This document shows positions 1 to 8,408 of a stretch of 64,000 bases of DNA, one piece after another. The translations under genes and the position numbers were made by a program. The notes below the pieces were generated by a model, which was not told the DNA's origin, made no database searches, and saw nothing but the letters and a program-made list of their open reading frames with translations. Source of the DNA: an uncultured Bacteroides sp. (GTDB lineage Bacteria; Bacteroidota; Bacteroidia; Bacteroidales; Bacteroidaceae); the NCBI RefSeq assembly GCF_910586915.1, contig NZ_CAJULN010000001.1:62001-126000 (forward strand), given 5' to 3'. Numbering within the stretch: the stretch's first letter is position 1; each line of letters opens with the position of its first letter.

Positions 1-9
1 CTCAATAAC

Positions 10-1767
10 ATGAAAGATATGAACAAGAATACATTCAAAAAAACGATATACACTCTTTGCCTAAGTCTGTTGGTTGCTTTCGCCGCTTGCTCGGACGACA
101 AAGGCAATTACGACTATAGCGAAAAGAACAACATAGAGATAACAGGTATCCCCCAATATAAATCTCTGCTTGCCGGAGCCGAATACATTGACTTCAAACC
201 GACAATCGTCTCTTCTCTGGAAGGTACCATCGACGCCGACAACCCCAACTACGAATTTTCTTATCAGAGAAAAGCAAACGGAAGATGGATAACTATGGGC
301 AATGAAAAAGACCTCTATATGTTGGCTGCATTAAGCAGTGGAACACACGACTGTTATTTCAGCGTAACCGACAAACGTACCGATGTGAAAACCGTGCAAC
401 TATTCCGTATCAATGCCACCACCATCACCTCCGAAGGGTGGATGGTGCTCTGCAACGAAGGACCGGAAGAAAAACTGCGCATGGATATGTTGGCACACAT
501 CTCAACAGAACGTATTCTCCCTGCATACAATGTGATAGAAATCGACGAAACCGTTCCGACACTGCGCCAAGCTACCAACATAGGGTACTACAGAACGCGC
601 AACTCGAATATAGGCGACGACATCATCTTACTATCAAAGACCGGTGCCTACATCGCTCCTACGGCAGACTTTGACAATGAAGATTCCAAACAACATAAAT
701 ATGCTTATAGGGAATTTACCAAAGTATCCGGAGCCGAAGAACTTACATCGAATAAGTTCCTTGCACGTACCAACGACCATATTGTAGAATACGTAAGCAT
801 CCCTGTACAACCGACCAACGAAAATCGGGGAGCTTTAGGAAAAAAATGCGCCTCCATCTGCATCTCCGAAGAAGGAAATGCGTATGCATGGTTCATGCTT
901 GCCAGTGGTGCCGGATTCGAGTATCCTATCAATACCCCCGAGCGTGGCGAAACACCGACATACAGGGTGGCTCCCCACGTAGGACGGTCTCTGCAAGATT
1001 GCAGTACGGCTCCTACTTTCGGTATCGCATTATTCTACGACATTGACAACCATCGCTTTATCGGATGGGATACTGAAGGATTAATCTCTGCCGACAATCA
1101 AGGAAAAACGCAAAAGTGCTATCCGCTGACCGACCCGGAATCGAAGAAATTCAGCTATGAAACCGGCAACATGGACTTGGTGACCATGCTTAGCACAGCC
1201 AACAGCGGATATATATACTGTATCATGCAGGATGGAGCAAAACGCCATGTGTACGTCATACAAGTAACCTCTTCCAACAAGTTCACACAAGTGGCTGCTT
1301 ATACAGACATCCGGGCAACCGATTTCGATAAAGCCGACTGTTTTACCGCAAGTTCGCAATACCCGATAATATACTATGCTTATAAGAACAATATATATTC
1401 CTATAACCTCACTACCAATGCAGTAGAAACAGTGGAAACACTTTCGCCGCAAGAAGAAGTAACGATGCTCAAGTTTAATATTTACGAAGACGTATTCGGA
1501 GGAGGAGGATACATAGGAAACAGCTTCTTAAGCAAGTTTGACGAAGAACTCAGAACAATTTATCTGAATCGTGAAAAACAACTGATTGTAGCTTCCTACA
1601 ACACCGCAGAAGATACAAACGGAGGTGTTCTCCGCTTCTATGACATAGCAAATGGTGGTATGGGCATGAATATTATAAAAGACCTCGACGATAATGACAA
1701 AGAGAGAATTTGGGAGTTTAAGGGATACGCCCGAATCAAAGATGTGACATACAAAGAAAAACAATAA
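10..1767 (+). CDS. PKD-like family surface lipoprotein, PUL-associated
   Basis: Predicted 585-residue lipoprotein: a basic, hydrophobic leader ends in a lipobox with Cys27 (AFAAC), followed by SDD, the acidic pattern often seen on exported Bacteroides lipoproteins. The N-terminal part resembles the PKD-like repeats found in lipoproteins encoded just after SusC/SusD pairs; the rest looks like a beta-rich, possibly propeller-like domain. Such proteins are thought to be surface glycan-binding partners of the SusCD complex, which is family knowledge and not shown here. An alternative start is Met4. It is probably the distal gene of a PUL whose earlier genes lie left of the window. A very strong hairpin follows the stop codon. 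The glycan cannot be named. Confidence 0.75.
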   Translation: MKDMNKNTFKKTIYTLCLSLLVAFAACSDDKGNYDYSEKNNIEITGIPQYKSLLAGAEYIDFKPTIVSSLEGTIDADNPNYEFSYQRKANGRWITMGNEKDLYMLAALSSGTHDCYFSVTDKRTDVKTVQLFRINATTITSEGWMVLCNEGPEEKLRMDMLAHISTERILPAYNVIEIDETVPTLRQATNIGYYRTRNSNIGDDIILLSKTGAYIAPTADFDNEDSKQHKYAYREFTKVSGAEELTSNKFLARTNDHIVEYVSIPVQPTNENRGALGKKCASICISEEGNAYAWFMLASGAGFEYPINTPERGETPTYRVAPHVGRSLQDCSTAPTFGIALFYDIDNHRFIGWDTEGLISADNQGKTQKCYPLTDPESKKFSYETGNMDLVTMLSTANSGYIYCIMQDGAKRHVYVIQVTSSNKFTQVAAYTDIRATDFDKADCFTASSQYPIIYYAYKNNIYSYNLTTNAVETVETLSPQEEVTMLKFNIYEDVFGGGGYIGNSFLSKFDEELRTIYLNREKQLIVASYNTAEDTNGGVLRFYDIANGGMGMNIIKDLDDNDKERIWEFKGYARIKDVTYKEKQ

Positions 1768-1782
1768 GGAAGAACATTTTAT

Positions 1783-1855
1783 CCTGTGATAATCATAAAA
1801 AAGAAACCGTCTACAAATATGCTGTAAACGGTTTCTTTTTTATGATTATCACAGG
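1783..1855. terminator. Bidirectional terminator with 28-bp perfect arms
   Basis: The arms at 1783-1810 and 1828-1855 are perfect reverse complements around a 17-nt loop. Each arm contains AAAAAAGAAACCGT or its complement, so a U-rich tract follows the stem in both directions. It sits between two convergent genes, the lipoprotein ending at 1767 and the TlpA-like gene ending at 1863, and should stop transcription from both. Confidence 0.85.
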
Positions 1856-1862
1856 TATTTCT

Positions 1863-3071
1863 CTATTTCAAATTCTTCTCCATCTTCTGCAAAATCGAAC
1901 CGGTGCCATACCCTTCCCACACGTCTTTAATCTTTCCGTCGGGAGCGATAAGCACATAATGAGGAATCCCTTTCACCTGATAGCTCGCAGCAAGCCCCGT
2001 ACGTCCCCGGCGAAGTTCGTTCCACTGGTTGCCGCCCATTCCTTTCTTCTTGACATACTCTTTCCAACGTGCTTTCGGATCTTCACTGATGCTGATTACT
2101 TCCAGCCTGTCCTGATACATTTCAGTCACTTTCTCCATCTCCGGGATAGACTCTACGCAAGGACCGCAACCGCTACTCCAAAAGTCCAGCAAGATGAATT
2201 TGCCTTTAAATTCGGAGATATGGCGGAGAGAGTCGTTCGTATCGTACAAATCGCCGTCTGCCATCATGTCTCCTATTCCCACCGCGACGGGCGGATAAAC
2301 GTAGGCGGTAATCTCCCGTCCGGCGTCTGTCTCCTTTGCGGCGTCCGGCATTCGCGCATAAAGGCTTTTCACCTCTTCGGCATAAGGCATGACGCTTTTA
2401 TACTGCATCATGGATGCATACGTCAGCAGCTTGTCCATCCATACTTCCGAGACAGGAGCCTCCTGCATATAGTCCAACTCTTTCTTCCAGATTTCTTGCC
2501 GCAAAGGGGTAGACAACTTCCGGATAGAGTCTATCTTTGCCCAGCCTTTTCTTTCGAACGCCGCATCGCCTGCATGGTCTATAAACATCAGCCGTTGCCA
2601 GTCATATTCTGCTGCCATAAGCCGCATCAGTTCCTTTTGCTGAGGCAATGCGCAAGCTGTAAAACGGTTTTCTTCCACCTGTTCGGGGATGTCGCTCACT
2701 ACCTTCCAAGTCTTCACCAGTTTGTCTTCGCCGCTGATTTCGATGTATTCGCCCGGAGCTACCCATACTTCCAACCATGTACCCGGAAATCCTCTATTAT
2801 CGGACATTATCAGCCGTTTCTTCGTTGCCGACACCGTATCCCGGAAAGCATACTTACCACCGACAAGCGTATCCTGCGCCAAAAGTTTGAACGTCCTTCC
2901 TTCATCTTCGTACAGCCCAATCACTATACTGTCGCTATCCGGAGAATTTGCCAACTCTCCCTCAATCCAATACTCGCCTGCCGGAACTGCCGCTTTGCGG
3001 TCTGCCGTGCAACAGCACATCATAAACGGCAACATTGCCAGCAGGGCGGGAACAATCTTCTTTCTTGTCAT
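1863..3071 (-). CDS. TlpA-like thioredoxin-fold lipoprotein
   Basis: A 402-residue exported protein. The short leader ends in a cysteine-rich lipobox region (MMCCC, Cys19-21). Residues about 30-130 resemble the DUF4369-type beta domain that precedes the thioredoxin fold in many Bacteroides proteins. The C-terminal third is an AhpC/TSA-thioredoxin domain with the redox motif CGPC at Cys302 and Cys305, a preceding FWSSG and a later cis-Pro region (KGIPHYVL). It probably reduces or rearranges disulfides in the periplasm. It begins 33 nt after the dihydrolipoamide dehydrogenase gene on the same strand, so co-transcription is likely. The partner protein is unknown. Confidence 0.85.
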   Translation of the reverse strand: MTRKKIVPALLAMLPFMMCCCTADRKAAVPAGEYWIEGELANSPDSDSIVIGLYEDEGRTFKLLAQDTLVGGKYAFRDTVSATKKRLIMSDNRGFPGTWLEVWVAPGEYIEISGEDKLVKTWKVVSDIPEQVEENRFTACALPQQKELMRLMAAEYDWQRLMFIDHAGDAAFERKGWAKIDSIRKLSTPLRQEIWKKELDYMQEAPVSEVWMDKLLTYASMMQYKSVMPYAEEVKSLYARMPDAAKETDAGREITAYVYPPVAVGIGDMMADGDLYDTNDSLRHISEFKGKFILLDFWSSGCGPCVESIPEMEKVTEMYQDRLEVISISEDPKARWKEYVKKKGMGGNQWNELRRGRTGLAASYQVKGIPHYVLIAPDGKIKDVWEGYGTGSILQKMEKNLK

Positions 3072-3104
3072 ATCATTCTGATTTCTTGATGGGGTATATT
3101 TAGT

Positions 3105-4448
3105 CTACAATGCTTCGCGGAATATCTCGCCAACCGTAGGGTGGGGAAAGACAATCTTTTTCCATTGCTCCGCCGTCAATCCCAGCTCAATGGCAGTTCC
3201 CGCAAGCGTGACGAGCTCCGAAGCCGGATTGCCCAATACGTGTGCTCCAATCACGCGTTGCTGCCCGTCGAGCAGTACTTTGCAGACGCCGTTCACTCCT
3301 TCGTTTTCTGCTACAAAGCGTCCGGAGTACGCCATCGGCAATTTGATTACGTGGCAGTCAAGGCCTTTGGCGGCTGCCGATTCTTCCGTTTCGCCCACGC
3401 CTGCAATCTCCGGATTGGTATAGACCACTCCCGGAATGGCACGGTAGCTCATTGCATCTTCCTTGCCGAGAATGGAATGCACAGCGACTTCCGCTTCGCG
3501 GACGGCTGTATGGGCCAACAGGGAGAAGCCTGTCAAGTCGCCGCATACGTAGACATTAGGCACGGAGGTCTGCATTTTCTCATTCACGCGGATAGTGCCG
3601 CGTTCTGTTTTCTCCAACGACAAGTTTTCAAGCCCGAAGCCTTTCGTCACAGGACGGCGGCCGACACTCATCAATAGCTTTGCCGCCGCAAGTGTACCAT
3701 TGCCGTCTGCATTCTCATAAGAGACAACTGCTCCTTCTTCCGTTTGCGACAAGCCGACCACCTTCGTAGCCAACAGAAACCGGATACCCCGTTTGGCATA
3801 TTCGGCACGCAGCAGGGCAGACAGCTCCTTGTCCATTCCGCCCAGGATTTCATCCATCATTTCGACTACCGTCACCTGCACGCCCAAGCTGTTGAAGAAA
3901 GAGGCGAACTCCATCCCTATCACTCCACCGCCGACAATGGCAAGAGAAGCGGGCAGTTCCTTGTTGTCCAATGCATCGCGGTGCGTCCAGTAATCCACCG
4001 TCTCCACACCGGGAATGGGAGGGATGAAGGTTTCCGAACCGGTGCAGAGTATCAGGTTTTCGCCTTCATAGGTTTCTTCACCGCAACGGACTGTGTGTTT
4101 ATCTACAATCTGCGCTTCTCCCGATACAAGGGTGACATTGTTTGAGGTCAGCTTTGCTTTCACTCCCAACACTAATTTGCGCACTACCTTGCTTTTACGG
4201 GCTATAATCTTTGGCAAATCGTAAGAGACTTCGGACACATTCACCGCATATTTCGACGAATGCTTCGCACTGTCATAGGTTTTAGCCGAATAGAGCAGGG
4301 TTTTGGTCGGGATGCATCCTTCGTTCAGACAAACGCCGCCTACATGGTTCTTTTCAATAAGCAATACGCTCAAACCGGCTTTGCCGGCAGTTTCGGCAGC
4401 CGTATATCCGGCAGGACCGCCGCCGATGATAATCACTTGATATTTCAT
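3105..4448 (-). CDS. lpdA: Dihydrolipoyl dehydrogenase (E3)
   Basis: FAD-dependent pyridine nucleotide-disulfide oxidoreductase of 447 residues, normal for E3. It reoxidises dihydrolipoyl groups of 2-oxoacid dehydrogenase or glycine cleavage complexes using NAD+. Visible motifs: N-terminal FAD-binding GGGPAG (9-14), redox-active pair Cys40 and Cys45 in GGVCLNEGCIPTK, a second nucleotide-binding GGGVIGMEFAS for NAD, and the C-terminal His436/Glu441 dyad in FPHPTVGE. No E1, E2 or lipoyl-protein gene is adjacent. It sits between an Rpn-type nuclease gene 41 nt upstream and the TlpA-like gene 33 nt downstream. Mercuric or glutathione reductase is less likely because the CxxxxC context and C-terminus fit E3. 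Confidence 0.9.
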   Translation of the reverse strand: MKYQVIIIGGGPAGYTAAETAGKAGLSVLLIEKNHVGGVCLNEGCIPTKTLLYSAKTYDSAKHSSKYAVNVSEVSYDLPKIIARKSKVVRKLVLGVKAKLTSNNVTLVSGEAQIVDKHTVRCGEETYEGENLILCTGSETFIPPIPGVETVDYWTHRDALDNKELPASLAIVGGGVIGMEFASFFNSLGVQVTVVEMMDEILGGMDKELSALLRAEYAKRGIRFLLATKVVGLSQTEEGAVVSYENADGNGTLAAAKLLMSVGRRPVTKGFGLENLSLEKTERGTIRVNEKMQTSVPNVYVCGDLTGFSLLAHTAVREAEVAVHSILGKEDAMSYRAIPGVVYTNPEIAGVGETEESAAAKGLDCHVIKLPMAYSGRFVAENEGVNGVCKVLLDGQQRVIGAHVLGNPASELVTLAGTAIELGLTAEQWKKIVFPHPTVGEIFREAL

Positions 4449-4489
4449 AATATCTCTGCTTAAATAAGTTGGTTAATTCAATAAAAAAA

Positions 4490-5401
4490 CTACATCTTCA
4501 ACACTTCTTCCATGCTAAGACCGGACACCTGGCTAATGATTTCAACGGAAACGCCCTGCTCCTTCAAACCACAGACCATAAGTCGTTTTTCTTCCAAACG
4601 ACCTTCTTCCCTGCCTTCCAAACGACCCTCCAAACGACCTTCTTCCCTGCCTTCCAAACGACCTTCCAATTTAGCTGAATCCAATACATCATTCTGTATC
4701 TTCATGGCACTGATATGTTCGTCATACGCTTGCCGTTCTTGGGAAGACATGGAGAAATATTTCAGCTTTTCGCGTGCTTCGCTCAATCCGGGAGTGGTGG
4801 TATCCGGTCGTATGGTACCGTCTTTCAAGTATTTTATCCATTCTTCCAAAGGGGTAACCGCCACTTTGTCGAACTCATTCACGCGAATTAAAATATATTC
4901 GGGAAATATCTCGCAAGGCATACGAGTGACAATAGCGTCGCGTTCCCTCACATTCACCTGCAAATAGTCTTTTGTGTGGACACCTACAAACTGGTTCTGA
5001 CCGTGGTATAGATAATCCGTCCCCTTGCCGATGTCGAAATAAAGAATGCTGATGGAATATACTTTTTTCACTTTGTGATAAGGATCACCCAAAGAGATAT
5101 GTTCGGTAATGGCTTTTGCCACACCATACAAGATACGCTCCAGATAATACAACTCACGGGTATTCTGTATTTCGATGATGATAATTTCGTCTTTACTGTT
5201 GCGTGCCTTGATGTCTACCCGGTTAAACTTATCGTCGGCACTTTGCTGGTTTCCCTCACTTTCGAGAATCTCCATGATCTCTATCTTCTCGCCTATCAGG
5301 ACGGTGAGAAATCCTTCAAGCACATCGAAATTCGCCTTCTGTCGCAACAGGCGCTTGATGGCCCAGTCGAAACGAATGTATCTGTCCTGCAAATCTTCCA
5401 T
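4490..5401 (-). CDS. Rpn family PD-(D/E)XK nuclease / transposase-like protein
   Basis: A 303-residue cytoplasmic protein of the Rpn (recombination-promoting nuclease, formerly transposase_31-like) family. The N-terminal half has the expected start RYIRFDWAIKRLLRQKANFDVLEGFL and the nuclease core in which a (V)DIKARN strand is followed by IIIIEIQN. The family includes DNA endonucleases that promote RecA-independent recombination; activity here is inferred. The C-terminal region (about 240-280) is a low-complexity run of EGR(L/E)EGR repeats encoded by near-identical 12-nt units at about 4596-4680, followed by a small helical tail (QVSGLSMEEV). A strong promoter lies upstream at 5427-5457 and may also serve lpdA and the TlpA-like gene. 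Confidence 0.8.
   Translation of the reverse strand: MEDLQDRYIRFDWAIKRLLRQKANFDVLEGFLTVLIGEKIEIMEILESEGNQQSADDKFNRVDIKARNSKDEIIIIEIQNTRELYYLERILYGVAKAITEHISLGDPYHKVKKVYSISILYFDIGKGTDYLYHGQNQFVGVHTKDYLQVNVRERDAIVTRMPCEIFPEYILIRVNEFDKVAVTPLEEWIKYLKDGTIRPDTTTPGLSEAREKLKYFSMSSQERQAYDEHISAMKIQNDVLDSAKLEGRLEGREEGRLEGRLEGREEGRLEEKRLMVCGLKEQGVSVEIISQVSGLSMEEVLKM
4596..4680 (-). repeat. 12-nt tandem repeats coding for EGRL/EGRE units
   Basis: Alternating units CCTTCCAAACGA and CCTTCTTCCCTG (plus-strand reading) are repeated inside the Rpn-type gene. They encode charged, helical LEGR/EEGR tetrapeptides. Twelve-nt units keep the frame, so gain or loss of units would change the length of a linker without truncating the protein. 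Confidence 0.8.
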
Positions 5402-5426
5402 AACTTATCTATATATTGATTATTGA

Positions 5427-5457
5427 CAAAGGTAGCGGGTTCTTTTCCGCATTGCAA
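5427..5457 (-). promoter_or_regulatory. Promoter of the Rpn-lpdA-TlpA group
   Basis: Read on the minus strand: -33 TTG (complement of 5455-5457), 20-nt spacer, -7 TACCTTTG (complement of 5427-5434). This matches the Bacteroides primary sigma consensus. Transcription should start near 5420, about 20 nt before the ATG at 5401. Confidence 0.6.
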
Positions 5458-5531
5458 TCATCCGGCATAACTTTTCTTCGGTTTTCATTCCCCCTTGCCT
5501 ACGGATGAACCCGGAATGTATATACCAGCGT

Positions 5532-5951
5532 TCAGGGACGAACGCCGCCGGACGACAAACCGGAGAGACGGGCTTCGAGCAGTTGCATAAACTCACGCTC
5601 CTTGACGGGCATCACTGCTTCGTACTTCCCTTTGCCGTATCCTATCAGCACATAACGGGTGAGCACGAACCGTCCGAAACGCATCGAAGCGCATTGCTGC
5701 ACGGAGGTAATCTCCGGCAAAGGAATCTGCCGCTTGCGGCCGAACCGCCCCCTGTTCACTACCAGCATCCCGTCCGCAGTCAGCGTATATGTGGTATGTA
5801 TCACCCACTCGATGACTACAATAAGCAGAAGCATAAACAACACACCCAGCAAAGCCGCCTTCGTCCACAAAGCCCCCACGGCATTCACCGTGAGCACTGC
5901 CAGCAGAAAATAATGATACCACGCGATGCGTGCATGAAAAATTCGATTCAT
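5532..5951 (-). CDS. Small membrane protein with bacterial PH domain
   Basis: A 139-residue protein starting MNRIFHARIAW. Two hydrophobic segments (about 11-25 and 30-47, AALLGVLFMLLLIVVIEWVI) are followed by a beta-rich domain (YTLTADGMLVVNRGRFGRKRQIPLPEI) typical of bacterial PH-like proteins. An upstream in-frame ATG at 6011 is possible, but the added segment looks non-native and runs into the nadB promoter region, so 5951 is preferred. The function is unknown. It is transcribed divergently from nadB. Confidence 0.65.
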   Translation of the reverse strand: MNRIFHARIAWYHYFLLAVLTVNAVGALWTKAALLGVLFMLLLIVVIEWVIHTTYTLTADGMLVVNRGRFGRKRQIPLPEITSVQQCASMRFGRFVLTRYVLIGYGKGKYEAVMPVKEREFMQLLEARLSGLSSGGVRP

Positions 5952-6028
5952 CTTGTCTGATTTTGCCCGCAAGGTAGCAATTTTACGAATTAATGACAAC
6001 GAAAAGTACAACGAAGTGAGTTATTTTG

Positions 6029-6036
6029 TAGCTTTG
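6029..6036 (+). promoter_or_regulatory. -7 box of nadB promoter
   Basis: TAGCTTTG followed by CAGG fits the Bacteroides -7 consensus TAnnTTTG and places the transcript start near 6043, 15-18 nt before the nadB ATG. A clear -33 TTTG is not visible. Confidence 0.45.
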
Positions 6037-6057
6037 CAGGGTTAAATAACAAAATAT

Positions 6058-7629
6058 ATGGTAAGAAAATTCGATTTCCTCGTTATCGGCTCCGGAATTG
6101 CCGGCATGAGTTTTGCGCTGAAAGTGGCGCACAAAGGTAAAGTTGCTCTTATCTGTAAAAGCGGGCTGGAAGAAGCCAATACGTACTTCGCGCAAGGAGG
6201 AGTAGCGTCTGTGACCAACCTGGTGGTAGACAATTTCGACAAGCACATTGAAGACACCATGAACGCCGGCGACTGGATTAGCGACCGTGCCGCAGTGGAA
6301 AAAGTGGTGCGCGAAGCTCCTGCACAAATCGAAGAACTGATAAAGTGGGGAGTAGACTTCGACAAGAACGAGAAAGGCGAATTTGACTTGCACCGCGAAG
6401 GAGGGCACTCGGAGTTCCGCATCCTTCACCACAAAGACAACACGGGAGCCGAAATACAGGACAGCCTGATTAAAGCCGTGCAACAGCACCCCAATATCAC
6501 GGTCATCGAAAACCAGTTTGCCATTGAAATACTGACACAACACCATTTGGGAATGACCGTCACCCGCCAGACACCGGACATCAAGTGCTACGGCGCTTAT
6601 ATCCTCGACCCGAAAACCGGAAAGGTGGATACGTACCTGGCCAAAGTGACGCTGATGGCTACCGGTGGAGTAGGAGCCGTCTACAAGACCACGACCAATC
6701 CGTTGGTAGCAACGGGAGACGGCATCGCTATGGTCTACCGTGCCAAAGGCACGGTGAAAGACATGGAATTCGTACAATTCCACCCCACCGCCCTCTATCA
6801 CCCAGGCGACCGTCCTTCGTTCCTCATCACGGAAGCCATGCGCGGCTACGGAGGCGTTCTGCGCACCCTTGACGGCAAGGAGTTCATGCACAAGTACGAC
6901 CCGCGACTTTCGCTTGCTCCGCGCGACATCGTGGCACGTGCCATCGACAACGAAATGAAGAACCGTGGCGACGACCACGTTTACCTGGACGTCACCCACA
7001 AAGACCCGGAAGAGACCAAGAAGCATTTCCCCAACATCTACGAAAAGTGCCTGAGTTTAGGCATCGACATCACCAAAGAGTACATCCCGGTAGCTCCGGC
7101 GGCACACTACCTTTGCGGCGGTATCCTCGTCGACCTGAACGGACAGTCTTCCATCGAACGCCTTTACGCAGTGGGAGAGTGCTCGTGTACGGGACTGCAC
7201 GGAGGAAACCGACTGGCTTCAAACTCGCTGATTGAAGCCGTAGTATATGCGGACGCCGCCGCCAAACACAGCCTACAAGTGATAGACCGATATACCTACA
7301 ACGAGGAGATTCCGGAATGGAATGACGAAGGCACCCGCTCGCCGGAAGAAATGGTGCTGATAACGCAAAGCATCAAAGAGGTCAACCAGATTATGAGCAC
7401 TTACGTGGGTATCGTGCGCAGCGACCTCCGCCTGAAACGTGCGTGGGACCGGCTGGACATTATCTACGAAGAGACCGAAAGCCTCTTCAAGCGCAGTGTG
7501 GCTTCGAGGGAGATTTGCGAACTGCGCAATATGGTGAATGTAGGCTATCTGATTATGCGCCAGGCGATGGAACGCAAGGAAAGCCGCGGATTGCATTATA
7601 CGATAGATTATCCGCACGCCAAGAAATAG
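6058..7629 (+). CDS. nadB: L-aspartate oxidase
   Basis: Flavoprotein of 523 residues that oxidises L-aspartate to iminoaspartate, the first step of de novo NAD synthesis; NadA then condenses the product with dihydroxyacetone phosphate. Evidence: N-terminal FAD-binding GSGIAGMSFA (11-20), the substrate/flavin loop ANTYFAQGG, the conserved HREGGHSEFRILHHKD segment, QFHPTAL, and HYLCGGI...GLHGGNRLASNSL near residue 380. The C-terminal helical domain (NVGYLIMRQAMERKESRG) is as in NadB, which distinguishes it from fumarate reductase or succinate dehydrogenase subunits. The partner nadA is at 34578, not in the same operon. A copy of the dispersed 22-bp repeat begins soon after the stop codon. Confidence 0.95.
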   Translation: MVRKFDFLVIGSGIAGMSFALKVAHKGKVALICKSGLEEANTYFAQGGVASVTNLVVDNFDKHIEDTMNAGDWISDRAAVEKVVREAPAQIEELIKWGVDFDKNEKGEFDLHREGGHSEFRILHHKDNTGAEIQDSLIKAVQQHPNITVIENQFAIEILTQHHLGMTVTRQTPDIKCYGAYILDPKTGKVDTYLAKVTLMATGGVGAVYKTTTNPLVATGDGIAMVYRAKGTVKDMEFVQFHPTALYHPGDRPSFLITEAMRGYGGVLRTLDGKEFMHKYDPRLSLAPRDIVARAIDNEMKNRGDDHVYLDVTHKDPEETKKHFPNIYEKCLSLGIDITKEYIPVAPAAHYLCGGILVDLNGQSSIERLYAVGECSCTGLHGGNRLASNSLIEAVVYADAAAKHSLQVIDRYTYNEEIPEWNDEGTRSPEEMVLITQSIKEVNQIMSTYVGIVRSDLRLKRAWDRLDIIYEETESLFKRSVASREICELRNMVNVGYLIMRQAMERKESRGLHYTIDYPHAKK

Positions 7630-7646
7630 GAAAGAGAGCGGTTATC

Positions 7647-7772
7647 CGCTATTTTCACCTGCTATATGACCGGTTTGCACGGTATATATGTCCTACTTGC
7701 AGGACATATATGTCCAATGTCCAGCATCTATATGTCCTGCATCCAGCACATATAGATGCTGCAATGAGTTGA
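7647..7772. repeat. Dispersed 22-bp-period palindromic repeat, copy A
   Basis: About four units of 21-22 nt, each centred on an ATATAT-like core. One is the perfect 14-bp palindrome GGACATATATGTCC. A left boundary motif CGCTATTTTC lies at 7647-7656. The copy fills the gap between the convergent genes nadB (stop 7629) and the bactofilin gene (stop 7802). Copies B, C and D are at 40.8, 49.8 and 62.5 kb. Confidence 0.7.
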
Positions 7773-7801
7773 TTATAAGGCTGCAAACAGTTTCCGGAAT
7801 C

Positions 7802-8218
7802 CTATTTGGCAGGTTTTTCCGTAGCTTTGGCCTGCTGTTGCGGCTGTTTCTCCTCAATCGTATTGCAGGTTCCGTTGAAACGTGCCTGCGGTTCTATTTC
7901 CAGCTTGCAGGTATAGATATCCCCGTTGAGCAGGCAGCCCGACTTAAGTGTCAGCAGGTCCGCAATGTGTATATCTCCCTTGAGCGTGCCTTGCAACACT
8001 GCCGAATTGGAGGTTATATTTCCCCTCACTGTGCCTTGCGGACCTATCACCACCATCTTATGGCACGTCACGTCGCCTTCAATGACTCCATCCACCCGAA
8101 GGCTTCCTTCTACTTCAATCGTGCCCTTCAAAACCGTTCCTGTGGCTACGGTTGTCAGTTTTAAAGGTTCAGCCGTTGTAATAAAATCGGCTTCCTTGTT
8201 CTTCTTTGTCCCAAACAT
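7802..8218 (-). CDS. Bactofilin family polymer-forming protein
   Basis: A 138-residue cytoskeletal protein of the bactofilin (DUF583) family. Residues about 20-115 form the expected right-handed beta-helix with short repeats each ending in a small residue (GTIEVEGSLRVDGVIEGDV, VIGPQGTVRGNI, AVLQGTLKGDIHI, LTLKSGCLLNGDI). The N-terminus is short and basic, and the C-terminus is disordered and Gln/Lys rich. Bactofilins polymerise without nucleotide and often organise peptidoglycan or envelope enzymes; no partner gene is adjacent here. It has its own well-matched promoter. Confidence 0.88.
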   Translation of the reverse strand: MFGTKKNKEADFITTAEPLKLTTVATGTVLKGTIEVEGSLRVDGVIEGDVTCHKMVVIGPQGTVRGNITSNSAVLQGTLKGDIHIADLLTLKSGCLLNGDIYTCKLEIEPQARFNGTCNTIEEKQPQQQAKATEKPAK

Positions 8219-8262
8219 ATGTGTGTTTATATAAAGTTATCGTTCTTTTCCGTCGGATTGGG

Positions 8263-8293
8263 CAAAAATACGCAAAAAAGAAGAACTTTCAAA
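8263..8293 (-). promoter_or_regulatory. Bactofilin gene promoter
   Basis: Minus-strand reading: -33 TTTG (complement of 8290-8293), 19-nt spacer, -7 TATTTTTG (complement of 8263-8270). The predicted start is near 8256, giving a leader of about 38 nt before the ATG at 8218. Confidence 0.6.
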
Positions 8294-8408
8294 CATGAGG
8301 GAAAGAATTCCACTGCATTGCGGTTATAAACGCAGCTGGGCCCCCATTACCTGAGGACCCGGCCGTTTATGACTGACAGGAGAGACTAACCGTCCTGACA
8401 ACTGTCTA

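Noticed and set aside
1842..3089. 415-residue open frame on the plus strand
   Set aside because: It is opposite the TlpA-like lipoprotein, with no recognisable domain; the minus frame has the lipobox and CGPC motif.
6058..7629. Fumarate reductase flavoprotein
   Set aside because: The C-terminus, the length and the FAQGG/HREGGHS segments fit L-aspartate oxidase, and no FrdB or FrdC gene is adjacent.
7680..7765. CRISPR array (also considered at 40.88, 49.87 and 62.52 kb)
   Set aside because: Units are too variable, there is no spacer of constant size between identical repeats, and no cas genes are present.
8300..8408. Terminator after rubrerythrin
   Set aside because: Only weak complementarity (TGTCAGGA and TCCTGTCA) with no T-run; not convincing.
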